Shown here one piece after another: positions 1 through 7,750 of a stretch of 57,549 bases of DNA. The first letter of the stretch is position 1. Each line of letters begins with the position of its first letter. The position numbers and the translations under genes were made by a program. The stretch covers positions 1-57,549 of the forward strand of contig JAAXXD010000006.1 of NCBI GenBank assembly GCA_013334655.1. The letters are read 5' to 3'. The notes under the pieces are model-generated. The model saw nothing but the letters and a program-made list of their open reading frames with translations. It was not told the DNA's origin and did not search any database. Source of the stretch: Chlorobaculum sp. (GTDB lineage Bacteria; Bacteroidota; Chlorobiia; Chlorobiales; Chlorobiaceae).

Positions 1-1125
1 AACGTGGCGCTGAAAAGCTCGAAGGGCGTGGAGTTCATGCTGAAGCGGGCGAAGGTCGAGGTGTGGCCGGGCGAGGCGGTGCTGACCGGCGGCAATGGCG
101 TCGCGGTGACGGCGCAGGATGGCTCCGCGCGCACGCTCGAAGCGCGGAACATCATCGTCGCGACCGGCTCGAAGCAGCGGGTGATTCCGGGGCTGGAGCC
201 GGACGGCAAGAAGATCATAACGAGCCGAGAAGCGCTGATTCTGAAAGAGGTTCCGGCGTCGATGGTCGTGGTCGGCGGCGGGGCGATTGGCGTCGAGATG
301 GCGTGGTTCTACGCCAAGGCGGGCGCGAAAGTGACCATTGTCGAGCTGATGCCGCGCATCCTGCCCGCCGAGGAGGCGGAGGTTTCCGAGGCGCTGAAGC
401 GCTCGTTCGACAAGGCGGGCATCGCCGTGCACTGCGGCGCGAAGCTCGATAGCGTTGCCGTCAGCGACGAGGGCGTATCCGCCGAACTGATCGTCGATGG
501 CAAGGAGCCGCAAAAGCTCGAAGCGGCGTGCCTGCTGGTGGCGGTCGGCGTGACCGGCGGAATCGATGGACTCGGCCTCGAAGCGGCGGGTGTCGAGACG
601 GATCGCGGATTCATCCGCACCGACGCGCAGTGCCGCACCTCCGCGCCCGGCATCTACGCCATCGGCGACGTGCGCGGCGGTATGCTGCTGGCGCACAAGG
701 CGTCAGCGGAGGCCGCGATTGCCGTCGAAGCCATCGCCGGAAAGTCGCCCGAGCCGCTCGCGGAAGCGCTCATTCCGCGCTGCGTCTACGCCCAGCCCTC
801 GGTGGCGTCGGTCGGCCTGACTGAAGAGGCGGCGCTCAAGGCCGGGTATCAGGTGCTCGTCGGACGCTCGATGTTCGCCGCTTCGGGCAAGGCCAATGCC
901 TTCGGCCAGCTCGAAGGCTTCGTGAAGCTCGTTTTCGATGCCTCTACCGGCCGCATGATTGGCGGTCATCTCATCGGCCACGACGCCGTCGAGCTGATCG
1001 GCGAGATCGGCCTCGCCTGCCGCCTGGGAGTTACGGCAGAAGGCATTACCGCTACGGTGCACGCGCATCCCACGCTCTCCGAAACGGTCAAGGAAGCTGC
1101 GTTCGCGGCTTTGCACAGCGCTTGA
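1..1125 (+). CDS. lpd: Dihydrolipoamide dehydrogenase, C-terminal part (cut by window edge)
   Basis: FAD/NAD disulfide oxidoreductase that reoxidises dihydrolipoyl groups of 2-oxoacid dehydrogenase or glycine-cleavage complexes in the cytoplasm. The reading frame is open from base 1, so about 100 N-terminal residues, including the FAD GxGxxG loop and the redox CxxxxC pair, lie upstream. Visible parts are the NAD-binding loop VVVGGGAIGVEMAW, the second FAD contact IYAIGDVRGG, and the C-terminal dimerisation domain with the catalytic HAHPTLSE His-Glu pair. The 374 residues present fit a family length of about 470. The in-frame GTG at base 4 is internal, not a start. The gene is followed by a 330-base spacer before bchI, so the two are probably separate transcripts. 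Confidence 0.93.
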   Translation, partial: NVALKSSKGVEFMLKRAKVEVWPGEAVLTGGNGVAVTAQDGSARTLEARNIIVATGSKQRVIPGLEPDGKKIITSREALILKEVPASMVVVGGGAIGVEMAWFYAKAGAKVTIVELMPRILPAEEAEVSEALKRSFDKAGIAVHCGAKLDSVAVSDEGVSAELIVDGKEPQKLEAACLLVAVGVTGGIDGLGLEAAGVETDRGFIRTDAQCRTSAPGIYAIGDVRGGMLLAHKASAEAAIAVEAIAGKSPEPLAEALIPRCVYAQPSVASVGLTEEAALKAGYQVLVGRSMFAASGKANAFGQLEGFVKLVFDASTGRMIGGHLIGHDAVELIGEIGLACRLGVTAEGITATVHAHPTLSETVKEAAFAALHSA

Positions 1126-1154
1126 ACAATTTCGCGCTGTTGCGGCTTTCGCGG

Positions 1155-1235
1155 ATGAGGTTGTCTCAAGCAGGCGCTCGGCGCTCCCGGGGAAAACAAT
1201 AGAAAGGACATTTTTTGCTTTTGAGACAGCCTCAT
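1155..1235. repeat. MITE-like element with 16-bp inverted ends
   Basis: The ends ATGAGGTTGTCTCAAG (1155-1170) and TTTGAGACAGCCTCAT (1220-1235) are inverted copies with two differences, enclosing about 49 bases that include a T6 run. Ends of the form GAGGCTGTCTCAA are common at insertion-sequence termini, so this may be a tiny non-autonomous element; it could instead act as a terminator behind lpd. No target duplication is obvious. The rest of the 1126-1457 spacer holds an AT-rich stretch (about 1320-1385, probable bchI promoter) and a GC-rich leader just before bchI (1389-1436) that can fold through GCCCC/GGGGC pairing. I see no known riboswitch there. Confidence 0.45.
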
Positions 1236-1457
1236 CTCGCTTCCCCCGACGCTTGCAATCGCGGCGCTTCAGAGGCGCTTTTCGGCGTACTTCATTTCCA
1301 TGTGACATTCGTGAAAAGCGTTTGTTATCTCTATGCTAAAAGCATAAATTCAAAGTCTCATAATTGAATTTTTCTTTCTTCTCAATCAAGCACGCCCCTG
1401 CCGGGAAAACCGTGATCGTCGAAGCCCGGGGCCGGGTACTAACCAACCAATCTGACT

Positions 1458-2636
1458 ATGACCCAGACTGCCAAAGCCGCAAAAAAAACCACTTCAGCCA
1501 AGGCATCGGCCACCAAGGAAGCCAAGGCAAAGGCACCTGCAGAAGAAAAGGCCGTGACTGAAGTCAAGAAGCCGGCTGCCAAAAAGAAAAGCGCCCTGGC
1601 ATTCCCCTTCACCTCCATCGTCGGACAGGAGGAGATGAAGCTCAGTCTGATCCTCAACATCATCGATCCGAGGATTGGCGGCGTTCTGGTCATGGGTCAT
1701 CGCGGTACCGGCAAGAGCACGACGGTTCGCGCGCTCGCCGAGGTGCTTCCGTTCATCCCGCGCGTCAAGGGCGATATCTACAACCGCACCGTTGAGCAGT
1801 ACATCGAGATGGAGTCTGGCTCCAAGGGCGCTGCCGTCATCAAGCCTGAGGATGTCAAGACCGAGCTGATTCCCGTGCCGGTGGTTGACCTTCCGCTTGG
1901 CGCTACCGAAGATCGCGTCTGCGGCACCATCGACATCGAAAAGGCGCTCACCAGCGGCGTCAAGGCGTTCGAGCCTGGCCTGCTCGCACAGTCCAACCGC
2001 GGCTTCCTCTACATCGACGAGGTCAACCTGCTCGACGACCACCTCGTTGACGTGCTGCTCGACGTGGCCGCCAGCGGCAAGAACGTGGTCGAACGCGAAG
2101 GTATCAGCATCCGCCACCCCGCCCGCTTCGTCCTGGTCGGTTCCGGCAACCCGGAAGAGGGCGAGCTTCGTCCGCAGCTTCTCGACCGTTTCGGTCTCCA
2201 CGCCCGCATCATCACCATCAACGATGTCGCCAAGAGGGTGCAGATCGTCAAGCTCCGCCGCGAGTACGACGAGGATCCGGAAGCCTTCATGAAGAAAGTC
2301 ACCAAAGAGCAGCAGAAGCTCCAGAAGAAGATCGTCGCCGCGCAGCAGCTCCTGCCGCAGGTCACGATGGACGACGCGGTGCTCACCGACATCGCCCGTC
2401 TCTGCATGAACCTCGGCATCGACGGCCACCGCGGTGAACTCACCATCACCCGCACTGCACACGCCTTCGCCGCCTGGGAAGGTCAGACGAACGTCACCAT
2501 GAAGCACGTTCGCGAGATCGCCGGTCTCTGCCTCCGCCACCGTCTGCGCAAGGATCCGCTCGAAACCGTCGATGCGGGCGAGAAGATCGACCGCGAACTC
2601 GGCAAAGTTCTGGGAGAGGCCGAAGCAGCAGCATGA
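1458..2636 (+). CDS. bchI: Magnesium chelatase ATPase subunit I (BchI)
   Basis: AAA+ motor of the cytoplasmic Mg-chelatase, which inserts Mg2+ into protoporphyrin IX at the branch to bacteriochlorophylls. Walker A is GHRGTGKST (about residues 80-88) and Walker B is in FLYIDEVNLLDDHL; the typical I-subunit insertions are present. The 392 residues exceed the usual 330-350 because of a Lys/Ala-rich N-terminal tail of about 45 residues before AFPFTSIVGQ, which looks disordered. The ATG at 1458 has no clear Shine-Dalgarno; it gives the tail, and no good internal start lies before the conserved core. The stop overlaps the bchD start (ATGA), so the two are translationally coupled and made as partners. 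Confidence 0.96.
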   Translation: MTQTAKAAKKTTSAKASATKEAKAKAPAEEKAVTEVKKPAAKKKSALAFPFTSIVGQEEMKLSLILNIIDPRIGGVLVMGHRGTGKSTTVRALAEVLPFIPRVKGDIYNRTVEQYIEMESGSKGAAVIKPEDVKTELIPVPVVDLPLGATEDRVCGTIDIEKALTSGVKAFEPGLLAQSNRGFLYIDEVNLLDDHLVDVLLDVAASGKNVVEREGISIRHPARFVLVGSGNPEEGELRPQLLDRFGLHARIITINDVAKRVQIVKLRREYDEDPEAFMKKVTKEQQKLQKKIVAAQQLLPQVTMDDAVLTDIARLCMNLGIDGHRGELTITRTAHAFAAWEGQTNVTMKHVREIAGLCLRHRLRKDPLETVDAGEKIDRELGKVLGEAEAAA

Positions 2637-4498
2637 TAGCATTTACCGACATTGTAGGAATGGATCTGGCCAAGCAGGCGCTTATGCTTTTGGCCGTCGA
2701 TCCCTCCCTTGGCGGTGTCGTGATTCCTTCGACCGTAGGTTCGGGAAAATCGACGCTCGCAAGGGCTTTTGCTGACATTCTGCCTGAGGGCACTCCCTTC
2801 GTGGAGCTGCCGCTGAACGTGACCGAAGACCGCCTCATCGGCGGCGTCGATCTCGAAGCGACTCTCGCCTCGGGCTTGCGCGTCGTCCAGCACGGCGTAC
2901 TTTCAAAGGCGCACAAGGGCGTGCTCTACGTCGATTCGCTCAGCCTGCTCGACAGCTCGGCGGTGTCGCACATCATGGACGCCATGAGCCGTGGCGTGGT
3001 GCTTGTCGAACGCGAGGGACTCAGCGAGGTGCATCCGGCGGACTTCATGCTGGTTGGCACCTACGACCCGAGCGACGGCGAGGTGCGCATGGGGCTGCTC
3101 GACCGCATCGGCATCATCGTGCCCTTCACGCCGGTTAACGACTACCGCGCCCGCAAGCAGATCGTCAACATCGTCATGGGTACGCGCGACGAGGAGGATA
3201 CGCAGGATGAACTCCGCATGTTGCGTGGTCTCATCGGGGCCGCCAGGGAGCAGCTGCACAAAGTCTCCATGACCAACGAGCAGATCAAGGGGCTTATCCA
3301 GACCGCCATCAGCCTCGGCGTCGAGGGCAACCGCGTGGACATCTTCGCGATTCGCGCCGCCATCGCCAACGCCGCGCTCAGCCAGCGCACCGAGGTGGAC
3401 GACGAGGACCTGAAGCTCGCCATGAAGCTGGTGCTGGTTCCTCGGGCGACCCGTATGCCCGAGCGCGAACCCAATCCCGAGGAGATGGCCCAGGAGGAGC
3501 CGCCGCCACCGCAGGAGGAGCAGCCGGAACAGGAGGGCGAGGACGAAAACGCTCCGCCGGACGAGACCGACTCCGAGGCCGACGAGGAGCAGAAGGATAC
3601 TCCTGACATGATCGAGGAGCTGATGATGGATGCCGTCGAGACCGAACTGCCCGACAACATCCTGAACATCTCGCTCGCCTCCAAGAAGAAGGCGAAGTCC
3701 GGAAGCCGTGGCGAAGCGCTGAACAACAAGCGAGGCCGTTTCGTGCGCTCGCAGCCCGGCGAAATCAAGAGCGGTAAGGTCGCCCTGATTCCGACGCTCA
3801 TCTCCGCCGCCCCGTGGCAGGCAGCGAGGAAAGCCGAACAGGCGAGGAAAGGGATCAAGTCCACCGCCGCGCTCATTATCGCCAAGGACGACGTCAAGAT
3901 CAAGCGTTTCCGCGACAAGTCCGGCACGCTCTTCGTCTTCATGGTGGACGCCTCCGGCTCGATGGCGCTGAACCGCATGCGCCAGGCCAAGGGCGCGGTG
4001 GCGAGCCTCTTGCAGAACGCCTACGTGCATCGCGACCAGGTCTCGCTGATCTCGTTCCGTGGCAAGCAGGCGCAGGTGCTGCTACCACCGTCGCAGAGCG
4101 TGGATCGCGCAAAGCGCGAGCTTGACGTGCTGCCGACCGGCGGCGGAACCCCGCTCGCCTCGGCGCTACTCACCGGCTGGGAAACCGCCAAGCAGGCGCG
4201 CACCAAAGGCATCACGCAGATCATGTTCGTCATGATCACCGATGGCCGCGGCAACATTCCGCTGGGTGCCGCCTACGACCCCGCCGTCACCAAGGCCCCG
4301 AAAGAGGAGCTGGAGAAGGAGGTCGAAGCGCTCGCGCTCTCAATTCAGGCCGACGGCATCGCCTCGATCGTGGTCGATACCCAGATGAACTACCTGTCGA
4401 GAGGCGAAGCGCCCAAGCTCGCCCAGAAGCTCGGCGGCCGCTACTTCTACCTCCCCAACGCCAAAGCCGAACAGATCGTCGAAGCCGCGTTGAGCTGA
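2633..4498 (+). CDS. bchD: Magnesium chelatase subunit D (BchD)
   Basis: Partner of BchI that forms the two-tier hexameric AAA+ complex and contacts the porphyrin-binding H subunit. An N-terminal AAA+ domain (about 1-270) retains a P-loop-like STVGSGKST (33-41). Its Walker B reads VLYVDSLSLLD, with Ser in place of the catalytic Glu, matching the accepted view that D does not hydrolyse ATP. An acidic Pro/Glu-rich linker spans about 280-325. A C-terminal von Willebrand A domain carries the MIDAS motif DASGSM (439-444). Its length of 621 residues is normal. It starts inside the bchI stop (ATGA). The H subunit, which often sits next to I and D in this group, does not follow here; accessory DNA does. 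Confidence 0.96.
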   Translation: MIAFTDIVGMDLAKQALMLLAVDPSLGGVVIPSTVGSGKSTLARAFADILPEGTPFVELPLNVTEDRLIGGVDLEATLASGLRVVQHGVLSKAHKGVLYVDSLSLLDSSAVSHIMDAMSRGVVLVEREGLSEVHPADFMLVGTYDPSDGEVRMGLLDRIGIIVPFTPVNDYRARKQIVNIVMGTRDEEDTQDELRMLRGLIGAAREQLHKVSMTNEQIKGLIQTAISLGVEGNRVDIFAIRAAIANAALSQRTEVDDEDLKLAMKLVLVPRATRMPEREPNPEEMAQEEPPPPQEEQPEQEGEDENAPPDETDSEADEEQKDTPDMIEELMMDAVETELPDNILNISLASKKKAKSGSRGEALNNKRGRFVRSQPGEIKSGKVALIPTLISAAPWQAARKAEQARKGIKSTAALIIAKDDVKIKRFRDKSGTLFVFMVDASGSMALNRMRQAKGAVASLLQNAYVHRDQVSLISFRGKQAQVLLPPSQSVDRAKRELDVLPTGGGTPLASALLTGWETAKQARTKGITQIMFVMITDGRGNIPLGAAYDPAVTKAPKEELEKEVEALALSIQADGIASIVVDTQMNYLSRGEAPKLAQKLGGRYFYLPNAKAEQIVEAALS

Positions 4499-4516
4499 CC
4501 CGCCTTTACAGTCACT

Positions 4517-4544
4517 TGCCGTCTCGCTGCAAAACGGGACGGCA
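4517..4544 (+). terminator. Possible hairpin end of the bchID transcript
   Basis: A ten-base stem (TGCCGTCTCG with CGGGACGGCA, one G-U pair) with an eight-base loop starts 18 bases after the bchD stop. No T-run follows, so it is a weak intrinsic terminator at best and may only protect the 3' end. Confidence 0.4.
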
Positions 4545-4625
4545 GGATGACGCTCAGCCAGATTTCTTTCCGATAATTTACGTACATTTCATTAGCTGTT
4601 GCTTGGGTAGTGCCTTTAATTTTAG

Positions 4626-4772
4626 CGGCTCAGCCTGTTACATTGGGGCTTGTTTGAAAAAGATTATCATCAGATTCAGATAAAAGCAATCGAAGAAGGT
4701 ATTCCATATCAGGCGCTCATTGCAAGTATTATACACAAATATTTAAATGGGTCTTTAGAGCAAAGATTGTAG
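4626..4772 (+). pseudogene. Remnant of a CopG-type antitoxin gene
   Basis: An open frame with no ATG encodes ...FEKDYHQIQIKAIEEGIP then YQALIASIIHKYLNG and a stop after SLEQRL. This is the C-terminal half of the small CopG antitoxin family, whose tail typically reads as AxEEGIPYQTLISSxLHKY. The expected start of the helix (a VxLRLSEKD-like stretch) appears in a different frame just upstream (4638-4650), which suggests a frameshift. No toxin partner is visible. The remnant sits between bchD and the SPASM fragment and marks the left edge of the accessory island. The assignment rests on remembered family features. Confidence 0.5.
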
Positions 4773-4810
4773 GTGTGTGAGGCGGAACAGTTCAATGTTG
4801 GAGGTGTTTC

Positions 4811-5350
4811 GTGAGTGTCGATGAACTCAAAAAAATGGCACTTTCCCTTGCCCGGCTGCTTGAAGAGCGTACTGATGCGTTCAATTTCACGCGACTCTCG
4901 CAGATCGGAGAGGGGGCCGCTCTGAAGCAGATTTCTCCCGGCGAGTACAAAGCGTTTCTCGAAGAGTACCTTGCTTTCGCTGAGAGAAGCCAGACTGCCT
5001 CATACAAGGAGAACCTGATCAACCTGATTCGCTGGGAACGCGGCCAGGAGACGACCACCGGATGCACCGGCTCCGGTTGCGGAATCGCCTTTGACGGCAT
5101 CATTCTTCTTCCTGACGGCGAAGTGCATGGGTGCCGCAAGGTGCCCTCGCGCATGGGCAACCTGTGGGAAGAGACGCTCGAAGATATCTACTATTCCCCA
5201 GCCAGCGCCGAACTCCGCCGAGGCCTCAAAGCCTGCGACGGCTGCCCGATCCGCGCCATCTGCGGCGGCTGCATTGCCGCCTCGCCAATCCCGCCCACCG
5301 GTTTCGCGGACACCATCGATCCCTGCTGCTGGCGATTGTGGAGGGAGTAG
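4811..5350 (+). pseudogene. SPASM-domain fragment of a radical SAM protein
   Basis: The 179 residues match only the C-terminal part of a radical SAM/SPASM enzyme of the peptide-modifying or anaerobic sulfatase-maturase type. There is a terminal barrel strand (FNFTRLSQIGEG), then auxiliary-cluster cysteines GCTGSGCG, HGCRKVP, CDGCPIRAICGGC and DPCCW. The radical SAM domain with its CxxxCxxC cluster motif, normally 150-200 residues upstream, is absent, and the upstream bases encode an unrelated antitoxin remnant. The GTG at 4811 is preceded by GGAGG, so a protein could still be made, but not a working radical SAM enzyme. The base composition is chromosomal, suggesting a resident gene truncated when the island inserted. 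Confidence 0.65.
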
Positions 5351-5479
5351 GACGGCTGGTTGATCTTTCGCAGGCCGGATGCCGCGTTGCTGGCTTTGCG
5401 ATATTCCGAAATAACGCTAATATTCGTTCGTGGTTGAAGGCTTCGAGGAAAGCGAATACAAACCTCTGGTGTGACGGTT

Positions 5480-5710
5480 ATGTTTATTCATGTCAATGAC
5501 GCCAAGTATATTGGCGATTACAAGGTATGGTTGTCTTTCAACGATGGAACGCAGGGCGAGGTGGATTTGGCGTCCGAGTTATACGGCGAGATATTCGAGC
5601 CGCTGAAGGATGTTTCTTTTTTCAAATCGTTTACACTGGAAGCTCATTCGCTCTCATGGAGCAACGGAGCAGACTTTGCGCCTGAGTTTCTTCATGAACT
5701 CGTGGCTTGA
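5480..5710 (+). CDS. DUF2442 domain protein
   Basis: Small protein of 76 residues with the DUF2442 pattern: IGDYKVWLSFNDGTQGEVDL, then FFKSFTLEAHSLSWSNGAD and FAPEFLHELV. Members are often paired with DUF4160 proteins and regarded as toxin-antitoxin-like, but their biochemistry is not settled. An in-frame GTG at 5471 is an alternative start. The gene ends 26 bases before the HicB-type gene, and the two may be co-transcribed. No DUF4160 partner is present. Confidence 0.75.
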   Translation: MFIHVNDAKYIGDYKVWLSFNDGTQGEVDLASELYGEIFEPLKDVSFFKSFTLEAHSLSWSNGADFAPEFLHELVA

Positions 5711-5736
5711 TTGATCGAAGCACTTTGTCATAAATC

Positions 5737-5955
5737 ATGAAAGATTATCATATAAATATTTTTTATATCGAAAAAGATGGAGGATATATAGCCGATATTC
5801 CAGACTTGAAGGCGTACTCGGCTTTTGGCGAGACGCCAGATATGGCTTTGGCTGAGGTGCTTGTAGCCAAAGACGCTTGGCTGGCTGCTGTAAAAGCAAA
5901 CGGGAAGCCAATTCCGCCACCAAAATATCGCCCGGCTATTTATCAGGTTGCGTGA
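5737..5955 (+). CDS. HicB family antitoxin-like protein
   Basis: A protein of 72 residues with the HicB fold signature: an N-terminal strand (INIFYIEKDGGYIADIPDL), AYSAFGETPDMALAEV, and a helix ending KANGKPIPPP. HicB proteins neutralise HicA mRNA nucleases, but no HicA gene is seen next to it. This version lacks the C-terminal DNA-binding extension, which is common for orphan or short HicB members. Together with the DUF2442 gene it forms a short antitoxin-like pair at the left flank of the CBASS operon. Confidence 0.8.
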   Translation: MKDYHINIFYIEKDGGYIADIPDLKAYSAFGETPDMALAEVLVAKDAWLAAVKANGKPIPPPKYRPAIYQVA

Positions 5956-5983
5956 TTTTGTGGAGGCGTTTTTTGACCTGCTG

Positions 5984-6027
5984 TGCCGCCTGTTATTGCG
6001 AGGAGCGTAGCGACGTGGCAATCCAGC
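5984..6027. repeat. Dispersed repeat, TTGCGAGGAGCGTAGCGACG type
   Basis: Contains TATTGCGAGGAGCGTAGCGA then CGTGGCAATCC, the same family as the elements near 10071-10175 and 13305-13375. The element marks the junction between the HicB gene and the AT-rich CBASS operon. The rest of 5956-6267 is AT-rich promoter-type sequence. Confidence 0.6.
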
Positions 6028-6171
6028 CGAATTTGCTTGAAAATCAGGCGTGATTTTTGTACATATAATTTGTAAGCAATTCCGTCAGGCTTATTCAGTA
6101 CCCCTTTTGAGACGGTTTGAGAAGCGATTGGGCCAATACATGCTACTTTGTTGTACTTATTCGCCCGGTAT

Positions 6172-6190
6172 ATGGTAAGTAAAATACCAT
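6172..6190. promoter_or_regulatory. Palindrome upstream of the CBASS operon
   Basis: ATGGTA and TACCAT form a perfect six-base inverted repeat with a seven-base AT spacer, 77 bases before the CD-NTase start. It is a candidate operator. No HTH or WYL regulator gene is adjacent, so a chromosomal factor would have to use it. This could be chance in AT-rich DNA. Confidence 0.3.
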
Positions 6191-6267
6191 GAAGTGAATT
6201 AGATAAGTAAGCGATAGCACATGCTAAAGAAAAATTACAATTATGATAACAAAGATAAGTTGAACAA

Positions 6268-7233
6268 ATGAGTAGAATTCATGTATCGCACACTGATATT
6301 GCTAATTGGGCAGTAAACAAAGTAAACCTGCCCAAGGATAAAGCAGCAGAATACAGAGAACAAGCAAAAAGACTCAGAGAGAAAGTTCAGGCATACATTT
6401 CAGAACATCCTGATTTTACTTTAAGAAAAATGTTGCTTTCAGGAAGTTTGGCGAAGGGAACAGCTTTAAGGTCATTAAATGATATTGATATTGCCTGTTA
6501 TATTTCTGGAGCAGATGCACCACAAGATATACCAAAATTACTTGATTATTTAGCTGAAAGATTAAGGAAAGCATTTCCGAATTTTTCACCAGAACAAGTT
6601 AAGCCGCAAACATATAGTGTAACTGTATCATTCAAAGGTAGTGGACTTGATGTTGATATCGTTCCAGTACTTTATTACGAGGACCCTGATTGGTATGGAA
6701 AATTGGTTAGTCAGCAAGATGGATCATTTCTTGAAACTTGTATTCCTCGGCATCTTGAATTTATTAGGAAGAGAAAATCTAGAAATGAGGTACATTTTGC
6801 TCAGGTAATTCGATTGCTAAAATATTGGGTTAGAAATCAAAAGATAGAAAATGAATCATTCAAGTTTAAATCATTTATGGTTGAACTCATACTGTCAAAG
6901 TTGTCTGATGACGGGTTAGATTTTTCTGATTACCCAGAAGCAATGCAACATTTTTACACATATATAGCCAAAAGCAATTTAAAGGAAATGATTGTTTTTG
7001 GCGATTATTATTCAGTCCTTAATGCAACGGGTCACAATGAACCGGTTAAAATCATTGATCCTGTTAATTCTAACAACAATGCATCTAAACTATATACAAT
7101 TCAACAGGCTCAAATAATTACTGATGCTGCCTTAGAAGCTGGTGATGCCATTGATGCGGCTTTGAGTGCGACTACGAAAGAAAAGACGATTTATTACTGG
7201 CGAAAAGTTTTTGGATCCTCATTTAATATTTAA
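6268..7233 (+). CDS. cdnC: CBASS oligonucleotide cyclase, CD-NTase clade C (CdnC)
   Basis: Cytoplasmic cGAS/DncV-like nucleotidyltransferase that makes a cyclic oligonucleotide alarm signal after phage sensing. The active site is clear: GSLAKGTALRSLNDIDIA gives GS at 59-60 and the metal-binding D72 and D74, with the third acid in SGLDVDIVPVL (D130). It ends with YYWRKVFGSSF, as in other clade C enzymes. It resembles, from memory, the E. coli CdnC that makes cyclic tri-AMP. The 321-residue length is normal. Base use is AT-rich, unlike the GC-rich neighbours, so horizontal acquisition is likely. The next gene starts six bases after the stop, so the four genes form one operon. Confidence 0.95.
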   Translation: MSRIHVSHTDIANWAVNKVNLPKDKAAEYREQAKRLREKVQAYISEHPDFTLRKMLLSGSLAKGTALRSLNDIDIACYISGADAPQDIPKLLDYLAERLRKAFPNFSPEQVKPQTYSVTVSFKGSGLDVDIVPVLYYEDPDWYGKLVSQQDGSFLETCIPRHLEFIRKRKSRNEVHFAQVIRLLKYWVRNQKIENESFKFKSFMVELILSKLSDDGLDFSDYPEAMQHFYTYIAKSNLKEMIVFGDYYSVLNATGHNEPVKIIDPVNSNNNASKLYTIQQAQIITDAALEAGDAIDAALSATTKEKTIYYWRKVFGSSFNI

Positions 7234-7239
7234 CTTACT

Positions 7240-7743
7240 ATGGAAAGTTCAAGTTATACGTTTAATGCGACCTTTACTGTCACTCATGCAAAGTATCTGG
7301 CATCAAAAGTTGCTGCTGATCTTAAAAGAATTCAAAGATTTTATGGTCAACCAAATGACAAGCAAATATCAGATTATGAAGCCGAACTTACTGAACTTCT
7401 GAAGGAAGGGTATTTGGATAGCATAACTTATGGTTTTAAAAGAGCTGGAGTTTGGATTAAGCCCGCTGTTAAATATAGTTCTATAGAGCTATCAAATGGA
7501 AATACAGATGATGATCCAGGTAAAATATTTGTTGGCGCTGACATTCGTAATGCAGCATTTGGTTCTTTTTTGTGTACGAATAGTAAATGGGATAATTTAA
7601 GCCAAGCTGTAAAAAATAGTTTTCGGACAAGGTTACCTATTCAAAGATATGAGGGCGCTAACCCTCAGTCCGCAGGTTACTTTAGTAATGATCTGACCTA
7701 TGGTTCTGGCGGAAAAGCAATAAACCGTTCATCTTTAAAATAA
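7240..7743 (+). CDS. cap7: CBASS HORMA-domain protein (Cap7)
   Basis: Bacterial HORMA protein that, in its closed state, binds and activates the CD-NTase, so it acts as the signal-licensing sensor. Recognisable features are FTVTHAKYLASKVAADLKR near the N terminus, RFYGQPND, the block NTDDDPGKIFVGADI and the C-terminal GSGGKAINRSS. The 167-residue length matches single-HORMA type III CBASS proteins. It has one HORMA gene rather than two, as expected for systems with a NucC effector. It lies between cdnC and the TRIP13-like ATPase, with spacers of six and seven bases. The phage ligand it recognises cannot be told from sequence. Confidence 0.92.
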   Translation: MESSSYTFNATFTVTHAKYLASKVAADLKRIQRFYGQPNDKQISDYEAELTELLKEGYLDSITYGFKRAGVWIKPAVKYSSIELSNGNTDDDPGKIFVGADIRNAAFGSFLCTNSKWDNLSQAVKNSFRTRLPIQRYEGANPQSAGYFSNDLTYGSGGKAINRSSLK

Positions 7744-7750
7744 AACAATA

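Noticed and set aside
1389-1457. GC-rich leader before bchI, considered as a cobalamin or other riboswitch.
   Set aside because: The conserved cores of known riboswitches are not visible; only a simple GCCCC/GGGGC pairing is seen.
2903-4030. A long minus-strand frame under bchD.
   Set aside because: It mirrors bchD codons in GC-rich DNA and lacks any domain; bchD is certain.
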